Positions 1 through 8,633 of a DNA stretch of 64,000 bases are shown piece by piece; position 1 is the first letter of the stretch; each line of letters opens with the position of its first letter. Below the pieces are notes generated by a model. That model saw only the letters and a list, made by a program, of their open reading frames with translations, made no database searches and was not told the origin of the DNA. A program made the translations under genes and the position numbers. The DNA is from Acidobacteriaceae bacterium. Its GTDB lineage: Bacteria > Acidobacteriota > Terriglobia > Terriglobales > Acidobacteriaceae. Where the stretch lies: contig PLBY01000154.1 of the NCBI GenBank assembly GCA_003134655.1, positions 20,501-84,500 of the forward strand, written 5' to 3'.

Positions 1-2001
1 CGTTTTCAGGCGCCGGTGTTCTCCGGGATTGCGGACGGAGGCGATTACAACACCGGAGGGCGGCCTTTGGACACGGAGGGGGCGGTGTTCGGCTTGAATT
101 ATGCTATCAAGTCGAACATGGTGAACGCGTTCCGCGCTGGATTTAACCGCGTCCACTACATCTCCAACTCTCCTTCCTATGGGCAGCAATTCCCTCCTGC
201 TAACCTGCAGGTGCCGGGTGTGCCAAACGATCCCCTCATCAATGGACTGACGTGGTTTGCTCCCGGCGGGTACGCCGGGCTGGGCGAGCCGCTGTTTACG
301 CCGACCCGCAGCACCACCCAGGACATCCAGATCAACGACACGTTAAGTATTGTGCATGGGAAGCACTTGCTCAAGTTTGGGCCGCAGTTTCGCTTTGACC
401 AGTTCAATCTTCTGCAGATTGGCCAGCCGCGCGGCAACCTATCGTTTAGCGGCCAATTCACCTCCGATTCCGGCGGGCTGGGAGATGGCAGCGGCAACGG
501 CCTGGCTGACATGCTGGTGGGGCTGCCAATCACATCCATCATTTCGAGCGAGGTGTATTTCGGCAATCGCCAGCACACGTATGGGGCGTTCGTTCAGGAT
601 ACTTACAGAGCAACGTCGAAGCTGACGCTGGACCTTGGGCTGCGCTGGGACTATGCGACACCTGTTTACGAATCCCAGCATCGCCAGAGCAATTGGGATT
701 ACACGAAAGGCGTCCTTGTTCCTGCCGGGACTCCCGGTTATCCAAAGAACCTGGAGACCACGGGCAAAGACGACTTCGCCCCACGCATTGGCCTGGCCTA
801 CAGCCCTTTTCCATCTAAGCCATTTGTGATTCGGGGAGGGTATGGGCGCTTTTTTGTCTTCTACGAAATTCGCACGGGCGACCCGCTGCAAGTCGACTAC
901 AATCTCCCATTCTTCTTCGAGCCTACATTCAACAGCGATGGCATAACGCCTTCGCAAGTTACCCTGACGTCTGGATTCCCGGCCCTCAATCCGAGCGAGG
1001 CACCATTCGCGAATGTGACCAGCCAGGACTGGAATCCTCACACGCCGGTGTATGACCAGTGGAATCTGAATCTCGAATACCAACTGCCGGGCCAGATTGT
1101 AATCAGTCCCGGCTATGTCGGGACGAAAGGCACTCACCTGCAAGTCCTGCGCGACTATAACCAGATTCCAACGCCCCAGTCGACGTACGACCCGACCTTG
1201 GCGCCCTACTGCGACCCGACCGCCACCCTCCAATGCCAATATGGGACTTTCACGTCGATCACGAATCACGGAAACTCCACTTATCACGCATTTCAGATCA
1301 AGGCTGAAAAGCGGACCAGCCATGGCTTGTATTTCCTGAGTGCATTCACCTTCGGCAAAGCCATTAACGACCAGCCCGAAATCTGCTGCAACGCTCCGTG
1401 GCCCCAGGACAGTTATAATATCGCGGCGGAAAAAGGGCTGGCGGACTACGATAATCGCAAGCGCTGGGTGAATAGCGTCGATTACCTGTTGCCTGTGGGA
1501 AAAGGCCAAGCGTTCATGAACCGGGGTGGCTTGGCCAATTCGATTCTTGGCGGATGGCACGTAGGCGGAATTATTACGTTCCGCTCGGGCTTCCCCTTCT
1601 CGCCGGCGATCGGATTCGACCCAAGCAACACGGGTTCTCCTGGGTTGCAGCGCTCCAACCAGACCGGTAGTGGAGCTCTCGCGCATCCCAGCCCGAACCT
1701 GTGGTTCAACCCGAACGATTTTCCTATTCCCAACTGTCCCAACGGTTGTTTCGGTAATGCGCACAAAAACGTTCTCGAAGGACCGGGAGAGAAAACCGCA
1801 GACTTGTCGGCGCGAAAAATGTTCAATGTGACAGAACGGTTCACTCTTGAGTTTCGAGCCGAGTTCTTCAATGCTTTCAACCATCCGGTCTTTTCTCAAC
1901 CCGATAACTACATCACCGATGGCCCTGGAGCTACCGGCGTGATCACGTCCACGGTGATACCGCAGCGGCAGATTCAGTTTGCTCTGAAGTTGGCGTTCTA
2001 A
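1..2001 (+). CDS. TonB-dependent receptor (Oar-like), C-terminal part
   Basis: The reading frame is open from the first base, so the N-terminal signal, carboxypeptidase-regulatory domain and plug lie outside the window; about 666 residues of beta-barrel are visible. Repeated motifs typical of Oar-like acidobacterial receptors are present: an outer-membrane strand region with YGAFVQDTYRATSKLTLDLG, then WDYATP, PRIGLAYSPF and FVIRGGYGRF, and a carboxy-terminal strand ending in LKLAF with a final phenylalanine, as expected for BAM-inserted barrels. The role is likely TonB-driven outer-membrane uptake or binding of a carbohydrate or other large ligand; the substrate cannot be read. The genes just downstream encode exported glycosidase-like proteins, which suggests a polysaccharide utilisation context. 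Family assignment is firm, function is inferred. Confidence 0.9.
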   Translation, partial: RFQAPVFSGIADGGDYNTGGRPLDTEGAVFGLNYAIKSNMVNAFRAGFNRVHYISNSPSYGQQFPPANLQVPGVPNDPLINGLTWFAPGGYAGLGEPLFTPTRSTTQDIQINDTLSIVHGKHLLKFGPQFRFDQFNLLQIGQPRGNLSFSGQFTSDSGGLGDGSGNGLADMLVGLPITSIISSEVYFGNRQHTYGAFVQDTYRATSKLTLDLGLRWDYATPVYESQHRQSNWDYTKGVLVPAGTPGYPKNLETTGKDDFAPRIGLAYSPFPSKPFVIRGGYGRFFVFYEIRTGDPLQVDYNLPFFFEPTFNSDGITPSQVTLTSGFPALNPSEAPFANVTSQDWNPHTPVYDQWNLNLEYQLPGQIVISPGYVGTKGTHLQVLRDYNQIPTPQSTYDPTLAPYCDPTATLQCQYGTFTSITNHGNSTYHAFQIKAEKRTSHGLYFLSAFTFGKAINDQPEICCNAPWPQDSYNIAAEKGLADYDNRKRWVNSVDYLLPVGKGQAFMNRGGLANSILGGWHVGGIITFRSGFPFSPAIGFDPSNTGSPGLQRSNQTGSGALAHPSPNLWFNPNDFPIPNCPNGCFGNAHKNVLEGPGEKTADLSARKMFNVTERFTLEFRAEFFNAFNHPVFSQPDNYITDGPGATGVITSTVIPQRQIQFALKLAF

Positions 2002-2010
2002 TTCTTCAGG

Positions 2011-2039
2011 TTCCCAGGATAATTCAGGAGTTCTGGGAA
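2011..2039 (+). terminator. possible hairpin after the TonB receptor
   Basis: TTCCCAG (2011-2017) pairs with CTGGGAA (2033-2039), a 7-bp stem with a 15-base loop, ten bases after the receptor stop codon. There is no T-tract, so it may be a weak terminator or an mRNA 3'-end structure. Confidence 0.3.
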
Positions 2040-2196
2040 GCGAGGAGTCTATTGGTGATAGGTGTAGCGAATTCAGGATTCGCTGGACTTTAGTGCCAAT
2101 CATGCCGAGCCGTGTCTTGAGATTCCACCGGGCAGATCAGCCGGTTGGGGCCACGAAACCCGTTCGCGCGCTGCAGCCGAGTAACCGAAGGAGGCC

Positions 2197-3783
2197 ATGA
2201 CTTCGATGAAGCGCAGAGACTTTCTCAAGAGCAGTGTCGCACTGGCTGTAGCAGCGGAGCTCGGAACTGGCAAAGCGCATGCGTTCGTCCCCGCTCACAA
2301 CTGGGCAAAATACGATTTCGGTTCTGGGCCTCCGGTTACCGATCGCCTGAATCAGGGGCCCTTCTCACAGTATCCCCCCGATGCCGTCATTCCCACGGAT
2401 GAAGTGGTGATGACGACAACTCCGTCGGGAGAAGTCGTGCCGAACTATGGTAAAGGGCTGATCACGTACATCACTGCCGATATGGGTACGGACGAAATCA
2501 AATCGGACAACATCCCTCTGGCGATTGAGGATCTGGTCAAATTCCCTCTAGGCCAGCTGCTTTATGTGCGACCGACGTGGCGGGAAGTCCAGCCGCGACC
2601 CGGACGGCTTGAGATGCCGGAGTATCTCAAACTCGTTTTCGATCTGGCGAAGAAGAATAACAAACGGGTCGGCTTACGCGTTCAGATGAGCGCTCCAGAC
2701 TATACACACGCTGCGGCCCTGCCTGACTTCGTCCTCGAAAAAGTGCCGAAGGTCGACCTGGTGATGAATCCGAAAGAGAGCAGCGCGGCGGCAGAAAGAT
2801 ACTTACGGAATCCGCATGCGCGCTATCAGCCGCGGTTCGACGATCCTTTCTTCCAGCAGGCATTCAAAGAGCTGGTTGGCCTGCTGGCGGCGGAATTCGA
2901 CGGAAATTCCTCCATCGAGTTCATCGATACCTTCATGTACGGGTTTTGGGGCGAAGGTCACACATGGCCATTCTCCAACAATCCTTTCTCCGACTACCAG
3001 ACCGCCGAGCGCACCTGGATCAACATGCTCGAAGTGCAGTTGGAGAGCTTTAAGAAAACTCCATTGCTGACCAACACCCAACCTGACTACAGCCGCGTTG
3101 GCAACTCGGAGCTTGTTGACCGCACCATCCGCAGCAATAACTGGATTCGCAGCGACACCATCTTCATCGAGAACGAGCAGATCGAAGCCCTGAGTAATCG
3201 GCCACCATGGATCGGGGCAGTGCTCGAGCAGCCGCTTCCCGGTAAACCTCCTGACATGGCCGCGGCGCAGGAAGGAATATCGCCGGCGGAGAACATGATC
3301 GCGCACGTGATCGATGTCGGCGCGAATTACTGGACACTCTGGAACTTCCACCAGATCAATCCCAAGACTCTCATGGCCTACTACCAGGCATCGCCAAAGT
3401 GGTTCGACCAGATTAATCGCCGAATTGGCTATCTCGTGAGGCCGTCATTTATTTGGAGCTATGAAGACTCAGGCTATCCAGGCCTGATCATTGGCTTCGC
3501 CAATGACGGCATCGCCGGTGTGCCGGGCGTGCTGCGCGTCACCGTCGAGAGTGAGGACGGAAAGCCTTTGAAGACTGGCTGCTTAGACCCCGGCTATCCA
3601 CTACCGGGCAAAATCCGGCAGGCGCAGTTCATACTTCCGCAAGGCACGAAATGGAAGGGACTCAAACTCAGAGCGGAGATCGAAGTGAAGGGCATGCGTT
3701 ATCCTCTGCGCTGGGCCTGTCACCAGAAGCTGAATGATGATGGCTCACTCACCCTGCGTCCCAACCTACGTCCGGATGTTTAA
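2197..3783 (+). CDS. Tat-exported glycosidase-like (TIM-barrel) protein, paralogue 1
   Basis: 528 residues. The N-terminus has a twin-arginine signal (KRRDFLKSS, then an alanine-rich hydrophobic stretch ending in AHA). The middle resembles clan-A glycosidases and DUF4832-type proteins: a segment like W-x-E-V-Q-P-x-P-G-R-L with LGLRVQMS-type strands, then FIDTFMYGFWGEGHT, where the glutamate of GEGH is a candidate acid/base. The C-terminal 110 residues form a beta-sandwich-like domain. The exact reaction is unknown. AAGGAGG (2188-2194) lies 2 bases before the ATG at 2197 and 11 bases before a second ATG at 2206 (MKRRDF); the paralogue's spacing of 7 makes either possible. It stands directly before a close paralogue and after a TonB receptor, so export to the periplasm for oligosaccharide processing is a reasonable inference. 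Confidence 0.75.
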   Translation: MTSMKRRDFLKSSVALAVAAELGTGKAHAFVPAHNWAKYDFGSGPPVTDRLNQGPFSQYPPDAVIPTDEVVMTTTPSGEVVPNYGKGLITYITADMGTDEIKSDNIPLAIEDLVKFPLGQLLYVRPTWREVQPRPGRLEMPEYLKLVFDLAKKNNKRVGLRVQMSAPDYTHAAALPDFVLEKVPKVDLVMNPKESSAAAERYLRNPHARYQPRFDDPFFQQAFKELVGLLAAEFDGNSSIEFIDTFMYGFWGEGHTWPFSNNPFSDYQTAERTWINMLEVQLESFKKTPLLTNTQPDYSRVGNSELVDRTIRSNNWIRSDTIFIENEQIEALSNRPPWIGAVLEQPLPGKPPDMAAAQEGISPAENMIAHVIDVGANYWTLWNFHQINPKTLMAYYQASPKWFDQINRRIGYLVRPSFIWSYEDSGYPGLIIGFANDGIAGVPGVLRVTVESEDGKPLKTGCLDPGYPLPGKIRQAQFILPQGTKWKGLKLRAEIEVKGMRYPLRWACHQKLNDDGSLTLRPNLRPDV

Positions 3784-3908
3784 GTGCAACGGCTAATCGA
3801 TCGACAAAGAATTGGAAATTTCAGCGGATCCGTGAATCTGAGGGTACGCACAGGGTTCGTGTTGCCATCGATCCCGAACGTACCGAAAACACCATAGGAG
3901 GCGCATTC

Positions 3909-5573
3909 ATGCGCAGGCGAGATTTCGTTAAAACGGGAGCGGTTCTGGGGGCGGTAAGCAGTCTCTTGCGCCCGCGGATGTGGGCAGATGTTCCCGACCA
4001 TTTATGGGAGGGCTATGACTTTGGCTGCCCGCCCGTAACCAACCGCCTCGACCAAGGCCCATTTGGCATCGCTCAAGATGAAGGTTGGTACACGATTTTT
4101 GCCACTCAGCCCTCTCGCAATCACATCCGAAATTTTGGCACAGGCTTGGTCGGCTACACGTGGGAGGAAAACGGTCCGGCTCTAACTGTGCAGTGTGGCA
4201 AAGAGACGCTGGAACAAAGCGTGGAAAGAATGGCGTCCCTGCCATTCGTCGACGTCTTGTACATCCGGTGCGACTGGCGAGATGTACAGACCAGTCCCGG
4301 AAAGCTGCAACTCTCTCCCGTTTGGGAAGCCACATTCGATGCTGCCAAGCGTCATAATCTGGGTGTCGCTTTCCGAATCCAACTCTCCAGTCCAAATATC
4401 CAGCCCAAAAATCTCTCGATGCCGGATTTCCTGCACGACAAAGTTCCCATCGTCAACATCGGCCACAAATCCAAGGAGCACCGTACCGGCTTTGATTTCC
4501 GCGAACCGCGCTATGACTCCCCTGAATTTCAAAAAGCATTTACCGAGTTGAATGAGTTGCTCGCCGCAAAATTCGAGGGCAATCCTCGGTTGGAATACAT
4601 GGACTTGATGATGTATGGATTCTGGGGAGAAGGTCACACCAACGATATACCCAGTCCTTTTCCCGACTACTTGACGGCTGAAAAGACCTTCGTGCACATG
4701 ACCCAGCTCCAGATCGATGCCTGGAAAACGACTCCTCTGGCCGTGAACACCCAGCCCGACATCAGCAATGTGGGCAACCGGCAGGTGCAAGACATGGCGG
4801 TTCGAGCAGGATGTTGGCTGCGCTCCGATAGTCTAGTTATGGATGAACCTATTCAAATCGAAGAACTCGGTCATCGTCCACCCTGGGTTGCCATCGTCAT
4901 GGAAGATGGTGAGAACCGGCACTATGTGCTTCCCGAGTTCGCCGCCGAGGAGAAAGGTTGCCTGAGCAAATTGTCCGAGTCGATGCTTGCGTTTGTTGGA
5001 CCGGACGACGAAGCCTTGCCGACCGATGATTATCCACACCGCATCGGTGGCCCGATCGACCGTCCCTATCGCGAGAGCGCGAGCTTTCACTCTCTCGACA
5101 TCGGAACGAACTATTTTGGCCTCTGGACCGAAGCCGAAAACATCCGGCGCTACTACGAGAAGTATCCCGATTCGCTTCGCGCCATGGAGCAACGGCTGGG
5201 GTACCGTGTCCGTCCGTCTATCATCTGGCAGAGAAAACGCTACGACACGATGGAACTGATTCTGGGAATCGTCAACGACGGCGTTGCCGGCGTGCCGGGA
5301 ATTCTAGGCATCTACGCTGAGACTGCTGATGGCCGAGTCAAAGTAGGAGGCAATCTCGACGCGAGCCAGCCGATCGCGGGCAAATTGCGCCAAGCCTCGA
5401 TCATCCTCCCAAAGGACATGGACGGACAGCAGATCATTCTGCGGGCTGAAATTGAGGTCAAAGGTGTGCGGAGGCCCGTCCGCTGGGCTTGCCACGAGCG
5501 AACGAACCCCGACGGTTCTCTGACCATTCGTCTTAAAAAGGGCAGCGATCCAGACTGGAAAAAGGGAGTATAG
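3909..5573 (+). CDS. Tat-exported glycosidase-like (TIM-barrel) protein, paralogue 2
   Basis: 554 residues, clearly homologous along its length to the gene ending at 3783: a Tat signal (RRRDFVKTG), YDFGCPPVTNRLDQGPFG near the mature N-terminus, a W-R-D-V-Q-x-x-P-G-K-L strand, the conserved MMYGFWGEGHT motif, NTQPDISNVGN, and a C-terminal domain with VNDGVAGVPG and VRRPVRWACHE. AGGAGG (3896-3901) sits 7 bases before the ATG. Compared with paralogue 1 it has about 40 extra residues before the last barrel strands. Tandem duplication with divergence suggests two related substrates. Glycoside hydrolase activity is inferred from the fold pattern only. Confidence 0.75.
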   Translation: MRRRDFVKTGAVLGAVSSLLRPRMWADVPDHLWEGYDFGCPPVTNRLDQGPFGIAQDEGWYTIFATQPSRNHIRNFGTGLVGYTWEENGPALTVQCGKETLEQSVERMASLPFVDVLYIRCDWRDVQTSPGKLQLSPVWEATFDAAKRHNLGVAFRIQLSSPNIQPKNLSMPDFLHDKVPIVNIGHKSKEHRTGFDFREPRYDSPEFQKAFTELNELLAAKFEGNPRLEYMDLMMYGFWGEGHTNDIPSPFPDYLTAEKTFVHMTQLQIDAWKTTPLAVNTQPDISNVGNRQVQDMAVRAGCWLRSDSLVMDEPIQIEELGHRPPWVAIVMEDGENRHYVLPEFAAEEKGCLSKLSESMLAFVGPDDEALPTDDYPHRIGGPIDRPYRESASFHSLDIGTNYFGLWTEAENIRRYYEKYPDSLRAMEQRLGYRVRPSIIWQRKRYDTMELILGIVNDGVAGVPGILGIYAETADGRVKVGGNLDASQPIAGKLRQASIILPKDMDGQQIILRAEIEVKGVRRPVRWACHERTNPDGSLTIRLKKGSDPDWKKGV

Positions 5574-5623
5574 GTCGTCGTTCACCACAGCCGACAGCGC
5601 ATAGACTCTCGAAAGGGCTGAAC

Positions 5624-6886
5624 ATGGAACTGCGGCAGCTTTCGTTTCGAAAATCGGAGATTTTTCGACGTTCGATTTCACGGCGAGTGTTATCTGCCGC
5701 CCTCGCGTCTGTGCTCCTGGCTCTTCCGGCGGCAGCCGCGGACGACAAACCTCAGGTCGGCTTTGACACGCAGCGACTCGGCAAGATTCAGCAAAGAATG
5801 CAGGAGTACGTAAATGCCGGAGAAGCCGTCGGAATCGTGACCATGGTCTTGCGAGGCGGCAATGTCGTGCAAAAGACAGCGGTCGGAATGCAGAACGTCG
5901 AAGAGAAGCGTCCCATGCGCGAGGATTCGATCTTTCAGATCATGTCGATGACCAAGCCGATCACCGCCGTCGGGATCATGATGCTCTGCGAGGAAGGCAA
6001 GATCAGTCTCTACGACGAAGTTCAAACCTACCTGCCTGAGTTTCGCGACCAGACGGTCAATGCCAACGGATGGCTGAAGAAGCCCACGCGCCCAATTCGC
6101 ATCGGCGACCTCCTCTCGCACACATCTGGGATGCGCCAAATGCCTCAGGGCGACATGAAAGATATTCACTGGAAGATGGATCACACGCTGGCGGAAGCCG
6201 TTGCGTCGTTCGCGAAGGAACCTCTCGAATTCGAGCCCGGCACGAAATGGCTCTACAGCAACACAGGATTCGCTACCCTCGGTCGCATCATCGAAGTCAT
6301 TTCCGGTGAATCGTATGAGAGCTTCATTCAGAATCGGCTACTGCAGCCGCTGCAAATGAAAGATACATTCTTCTATCCTCCTTCCGACAAATTGGACCGA
6401 ATTGCGATCGTCTATGCGCCCAAAGATGGCAAAGTGATTCGCGCCGGAAGTCAAATCCTGGGCGGCGACCCGGGCGCCTTCCGCAAAGGCGCCAAATATC
6501 CGGGACCTGAATACGGTCTGTTCTCCACTGCAGACGACATCTCCCATTTCTGCCAAATGATCCTGAATCATGGAGCCTGGAAAGGCACTCGTTTTCTTTC
6601 TCCCGCAACCATCGAAACCATGCGGGAAGTGCAAACCTCAGGCATGGCGGCCGGCTGGTATCCCGGAGCCGACTACGGGCTGGCTTGGGAAATCATCACC
6701 AGGCCGACCGGAGTTTGGGGCTTGCTTCCGCTCGGCACTTTCGGCCATGGAGGCGCGTTCGGAACACAGGAATGGATCTTTCCGTCTCGCGACATGATCA
6801 CCATCTTCATGGTGGCGTGCGATGGGGATTGTTCCGAGCGCCCAGAGCGCGCATTCCAGGAAATGGCTATCTCCAGTCTGGAGTAG
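5624..6886 (+). CDS. serine hydrolase, class C beta-lactamase/esterase family
   Basis: 420 residues with an N-terminal signal (hydrophobic VLSAALASVLLALPAAAA). It has the three landmarks of the beta-lactamase-related superfamily (PF00144): S-x-x-K in IMSMTKPITAVG (nucleophile serine), Y-x-N in LYSNTGFATLG, and an HGG box in FGHGGAFGTQ in place of KTG. Such proteins are periplasmic esterases, DD-peptidase-like enzymes or 6-aminohexanoate-type hydrolases; HGG rather than KTG points away from a true beta-lactamase. It follows the two glycosidase-like genes by 50 bases on the same strand and may remove acyl decorations from the same substrate (inference). Confidence 0.85.
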   Translation: MELRQLSFRKSEIFRRSISRRVLSAALASVLLALPAAAADDKPQVGFDTQRLGKIQQRMQEYVNAGEAVGIVTMVLRGGNVVQKTAVGMQNVEEKRPMREDSIFQIMSMTKPITAVGIMMLCEEGKISLYDEVQTYLPEFRDQTVNANGWLKKPTRPIRIGDLLSHTSGMRQMPQGDMKDIHWKMDHTLAEAVASFAKEPLEFEPGTKWLYSNTGFATLGRIIEVISGESYESFIQNRLLQPLQMKDTFFYPPSDKLDRIAIVYAPKDGKVIRAGSQILGGDPGAFRKGAKYPGPEYGLFSTADDISHFCQMILNHGAWKGTRFLSPATIETMREVQTSGMAAGWYPGADYGLAWEIITRPTGVWGLLPLGTFGHGGAFGTQEWIFPSRDMITIFMVACDGDCSERPERAFQEMAISSLE

Positions 6887-6959
6887 GAATCAAAGCTCGA
6901 CAGCGAACCATTGGCGCTAGGCACCTGCCGGCACACAATACCCCCTGCGAACCGTGCAC

Positions 6960-7253
6960 GAAAAGACAACTTGCAAGCCGCGACGTCCTCCATCGGCGTC
7001 CATATCGAGGACTGCGGCCAGTAATAACGACAGCGGTCGCTGAAACTGAAGGCACGCGAGAGGCGCAATTCGTCGTCATCGTTGCTGCGGTAGTACGAAC
7101 GCCAGTACGCCGGGTTGCGCCGCATCTCGAACTCCAACGCCTCCCGCACTTGCGACAATCTCGCCTCGCGCTTGTGGCCAAGGATCTCGCGTTCTATGCT
7201 GCCCAGTGCAAAAATTGCTTCCCGATAAGCGAACGTAAGCCAGGGCCAACGTG
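6960..7253 (-). pseudogene. decayed 3' fragment of gatZ/kbaZ-type gene
   Basis: Reading the minus strand downward from 7253 gives HVGPGL, then, after a one-base frame change near 7240, LTFAYREAIFALGSIEREIL, and onward to RNPAYWRSYYRSNDDDELR, SRAFSFSDRCRYYWPQ (to about 7012). These are the hallmark C-terminal blocks of the non-catalytic subunit of class II D-tagatose-1,6-bisphosphate aldolase (GatZ/KbaZ): G-P-x-L-T-F-A-x-R-E-A and SDR-x-RYYWP. No N-terminal three quarters exist upstream, there is no proper start, and the frame runs on into the neighbouring hydrolase without the expected stop. It lies on the same strand and downstream of the aldolase-kinase-isomerase-amidohydrolase operon, so it may be a relic of an older version of that operon. 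Confidence 0.7.
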
Positions 7254-7507
7254 AGGGTGATCAAGCTGATCGACACGAGCGTTCCCGCGGAGTGGACGGG
7301 GTACCGGCCCAAAAGAATTTCTCCGTCAAGGTAACCGGCAATTTAAGGGCGCACTCTAACCTTACCGACAATCGACGCTTCGTAGAGCCAACCCGACCGG
7401 TGAGCGTCTCCCAGGCAAATGAGGTTCGGTCTTAACATCAAAAGTTAAGAGAGTGCCGTGAATTCTTTAAGGTCGCGCCCCGTCCAACACATCTTCCTGT
7501 ACTGGCT
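7254..7507. other. non-coding spacer after the amidohydrolase
   Basis: No gene is supported here. A 6-bp hairpin CTTAAC / GTTAAG lies around 7432-7449 and could mark the 3' end of the minus-strand sugar operon, but it lacks a clear T-tract. Confidence 0.3.
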
Positions 7508-8614
7508 TCACAATCCCGGAATCCAATGGACAGCATTAGTGCGAAATATTTTCTGAAGGACCGGCTGGGGCAGGTTCAATCCATGCACCTGCTTGCCTTC
7601 TACGACAAGGGTCTCGCCAGTCGCCAGGAATTTCCAGTCACGCGCGTAAGTAGACTGCCATTCGGTCAACGCATCCGGGAGATTGGCGTCTGCGTCTAAA
7701 TCGAGGTCCGTGCCGTATAGGACGCGGTCTTGATACTTGATAAGGAATGCGCTCACCTTTTCCGGTGGCATTAGCATGAGGTATTCCATTCTCGCCGCCG
7801 TGTCGATAGCAAAATTTGGATACTTATCCAGGTGGCGGGCGATGTTGTCGAGATTCCGTTCCATGCTGCCCAGATGAACTCCCACCATGCGTAATTTGGG
7901 GTTGTTCGAGAGTACATGATCACGAGCGTCGAGAATCCTCTGCTTTGAGGGGAAGCCAGGCAGGTTGGCAACGTACCATTGCGGATTTTCCTGGTAATAG
8001 GACCAGGACGGATCGGACGCGTCCGGTGGCCCCCAGGCCACATCAGGTTCGGCCTGATGAGTCATGAGGGTTTTGCCATGGTTGGCGATGTCTTTGTAAA
8101 TCGGCTCGAACCTCGGATCATCGGCCATGACATATTGGCCGCTACTGTCCTTGATCTCCATTCCGATGTTCTTCCAGATCTTGACCGCCACCGCTCCCTG
8201 CGCAAAGTCGCGGTCGATCTGCTTGATGGCGTCGGCGCTGAATGAGGCACTCCCAAGCTTGTATGGATCAAACGTCGTACACAGAACTACGTGGCCACGG
8301 CTCGACCGCACGAGCGCCAACGCATCGTCGATCTGCGGCTGCAACTGTTTGCGATGGGGGTCTGTATCGTCCATCACCAGGATATTCAACAGTTTCAGGT
8401 TCAGACGTTCGAGCATGTTCTGAAACGCGGGGTCGCTCTTGGAAACATGAACGTGAACGTCAATGGGACGGATCGATGCGAACGAGCGCAGGCTCGCTTC
8501 GTCATCAACGGGTTTTGTCGCAGCACCCGCCCCAGTGGGCGCTTGAGCCATGGCGGACAGGGCAATCGAGAAACCTAATATGACTTGAGCGACAGTTCGC
8601 GAAAAATCGATCAT
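7508..8614 (-). CDS. secreted amidohydrolase (Amidohydro_2 family)
   Basis: 368 residues from the ATG at 8614, chosen because AAGGA lies 7 bases upstream and the longer frame would run into the preceding gene's end. A signal peptide (VILGFSIALSAMAQA) leads into a metal-dependent amidohydrolase of the PF04909 type: IDVHVHV near the mature N-terminus (HxH metal site), MTHQAEPD mid-protein, GVHLGSME, and LYGTDLDLD near the C-terminus (metal-binding aspartate). The family includes lactonases, decarboxylases and sugar-acid hydrolases. It is the last gene of a four-gene minus-strand operon with an isomerase, a kinase and an aldolase. A lactone hydrolase role in sugar oxidation is possible, but the substrate is not readable. 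Confidence 0.8.
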   Translation of the reverse strand: MIDFSRTVAQVILGFSIALSAMAQAPTGAGAATKPVDDEASLRSFASIRPIDVHVHVSKSDPAFQNMLERLNLKLLNILVMDDTDPHRKQLQPQIDDALALVRSSRGHVVLCTTFDPYKLGSASFSADAIKQIDRDFAQGAVAVKIWKNIGMEIKDSSGQYVMADDPRFEPIYKDIANHGKTLMTHQAEPDVAWGPPDASDPSWSYYQENPQWYVANLPGFPSKQRILDARDHVLSNNPKLRMVGVHLGSMERNLDNIARHLDKYPNFAIDTAARMEYLMLMPPEKVSAFLIKYQDRVLYGTDLDLDADANLPDALTEWQSTYARDWKFLATGETLVVEGKQVHGLNLPQPVLQKIFRTNAVHWIPGL

Positions 8615-8633
8615 CTGAAGATCCTTCCAAGGT

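Noticed and set aside
439..2103. Long antisense open frame (554 codons) over the first TonB receptor
   Set aside because: Shadow of the receptor's codon bias; Arg/Val-rich text without a family or ribosome site.
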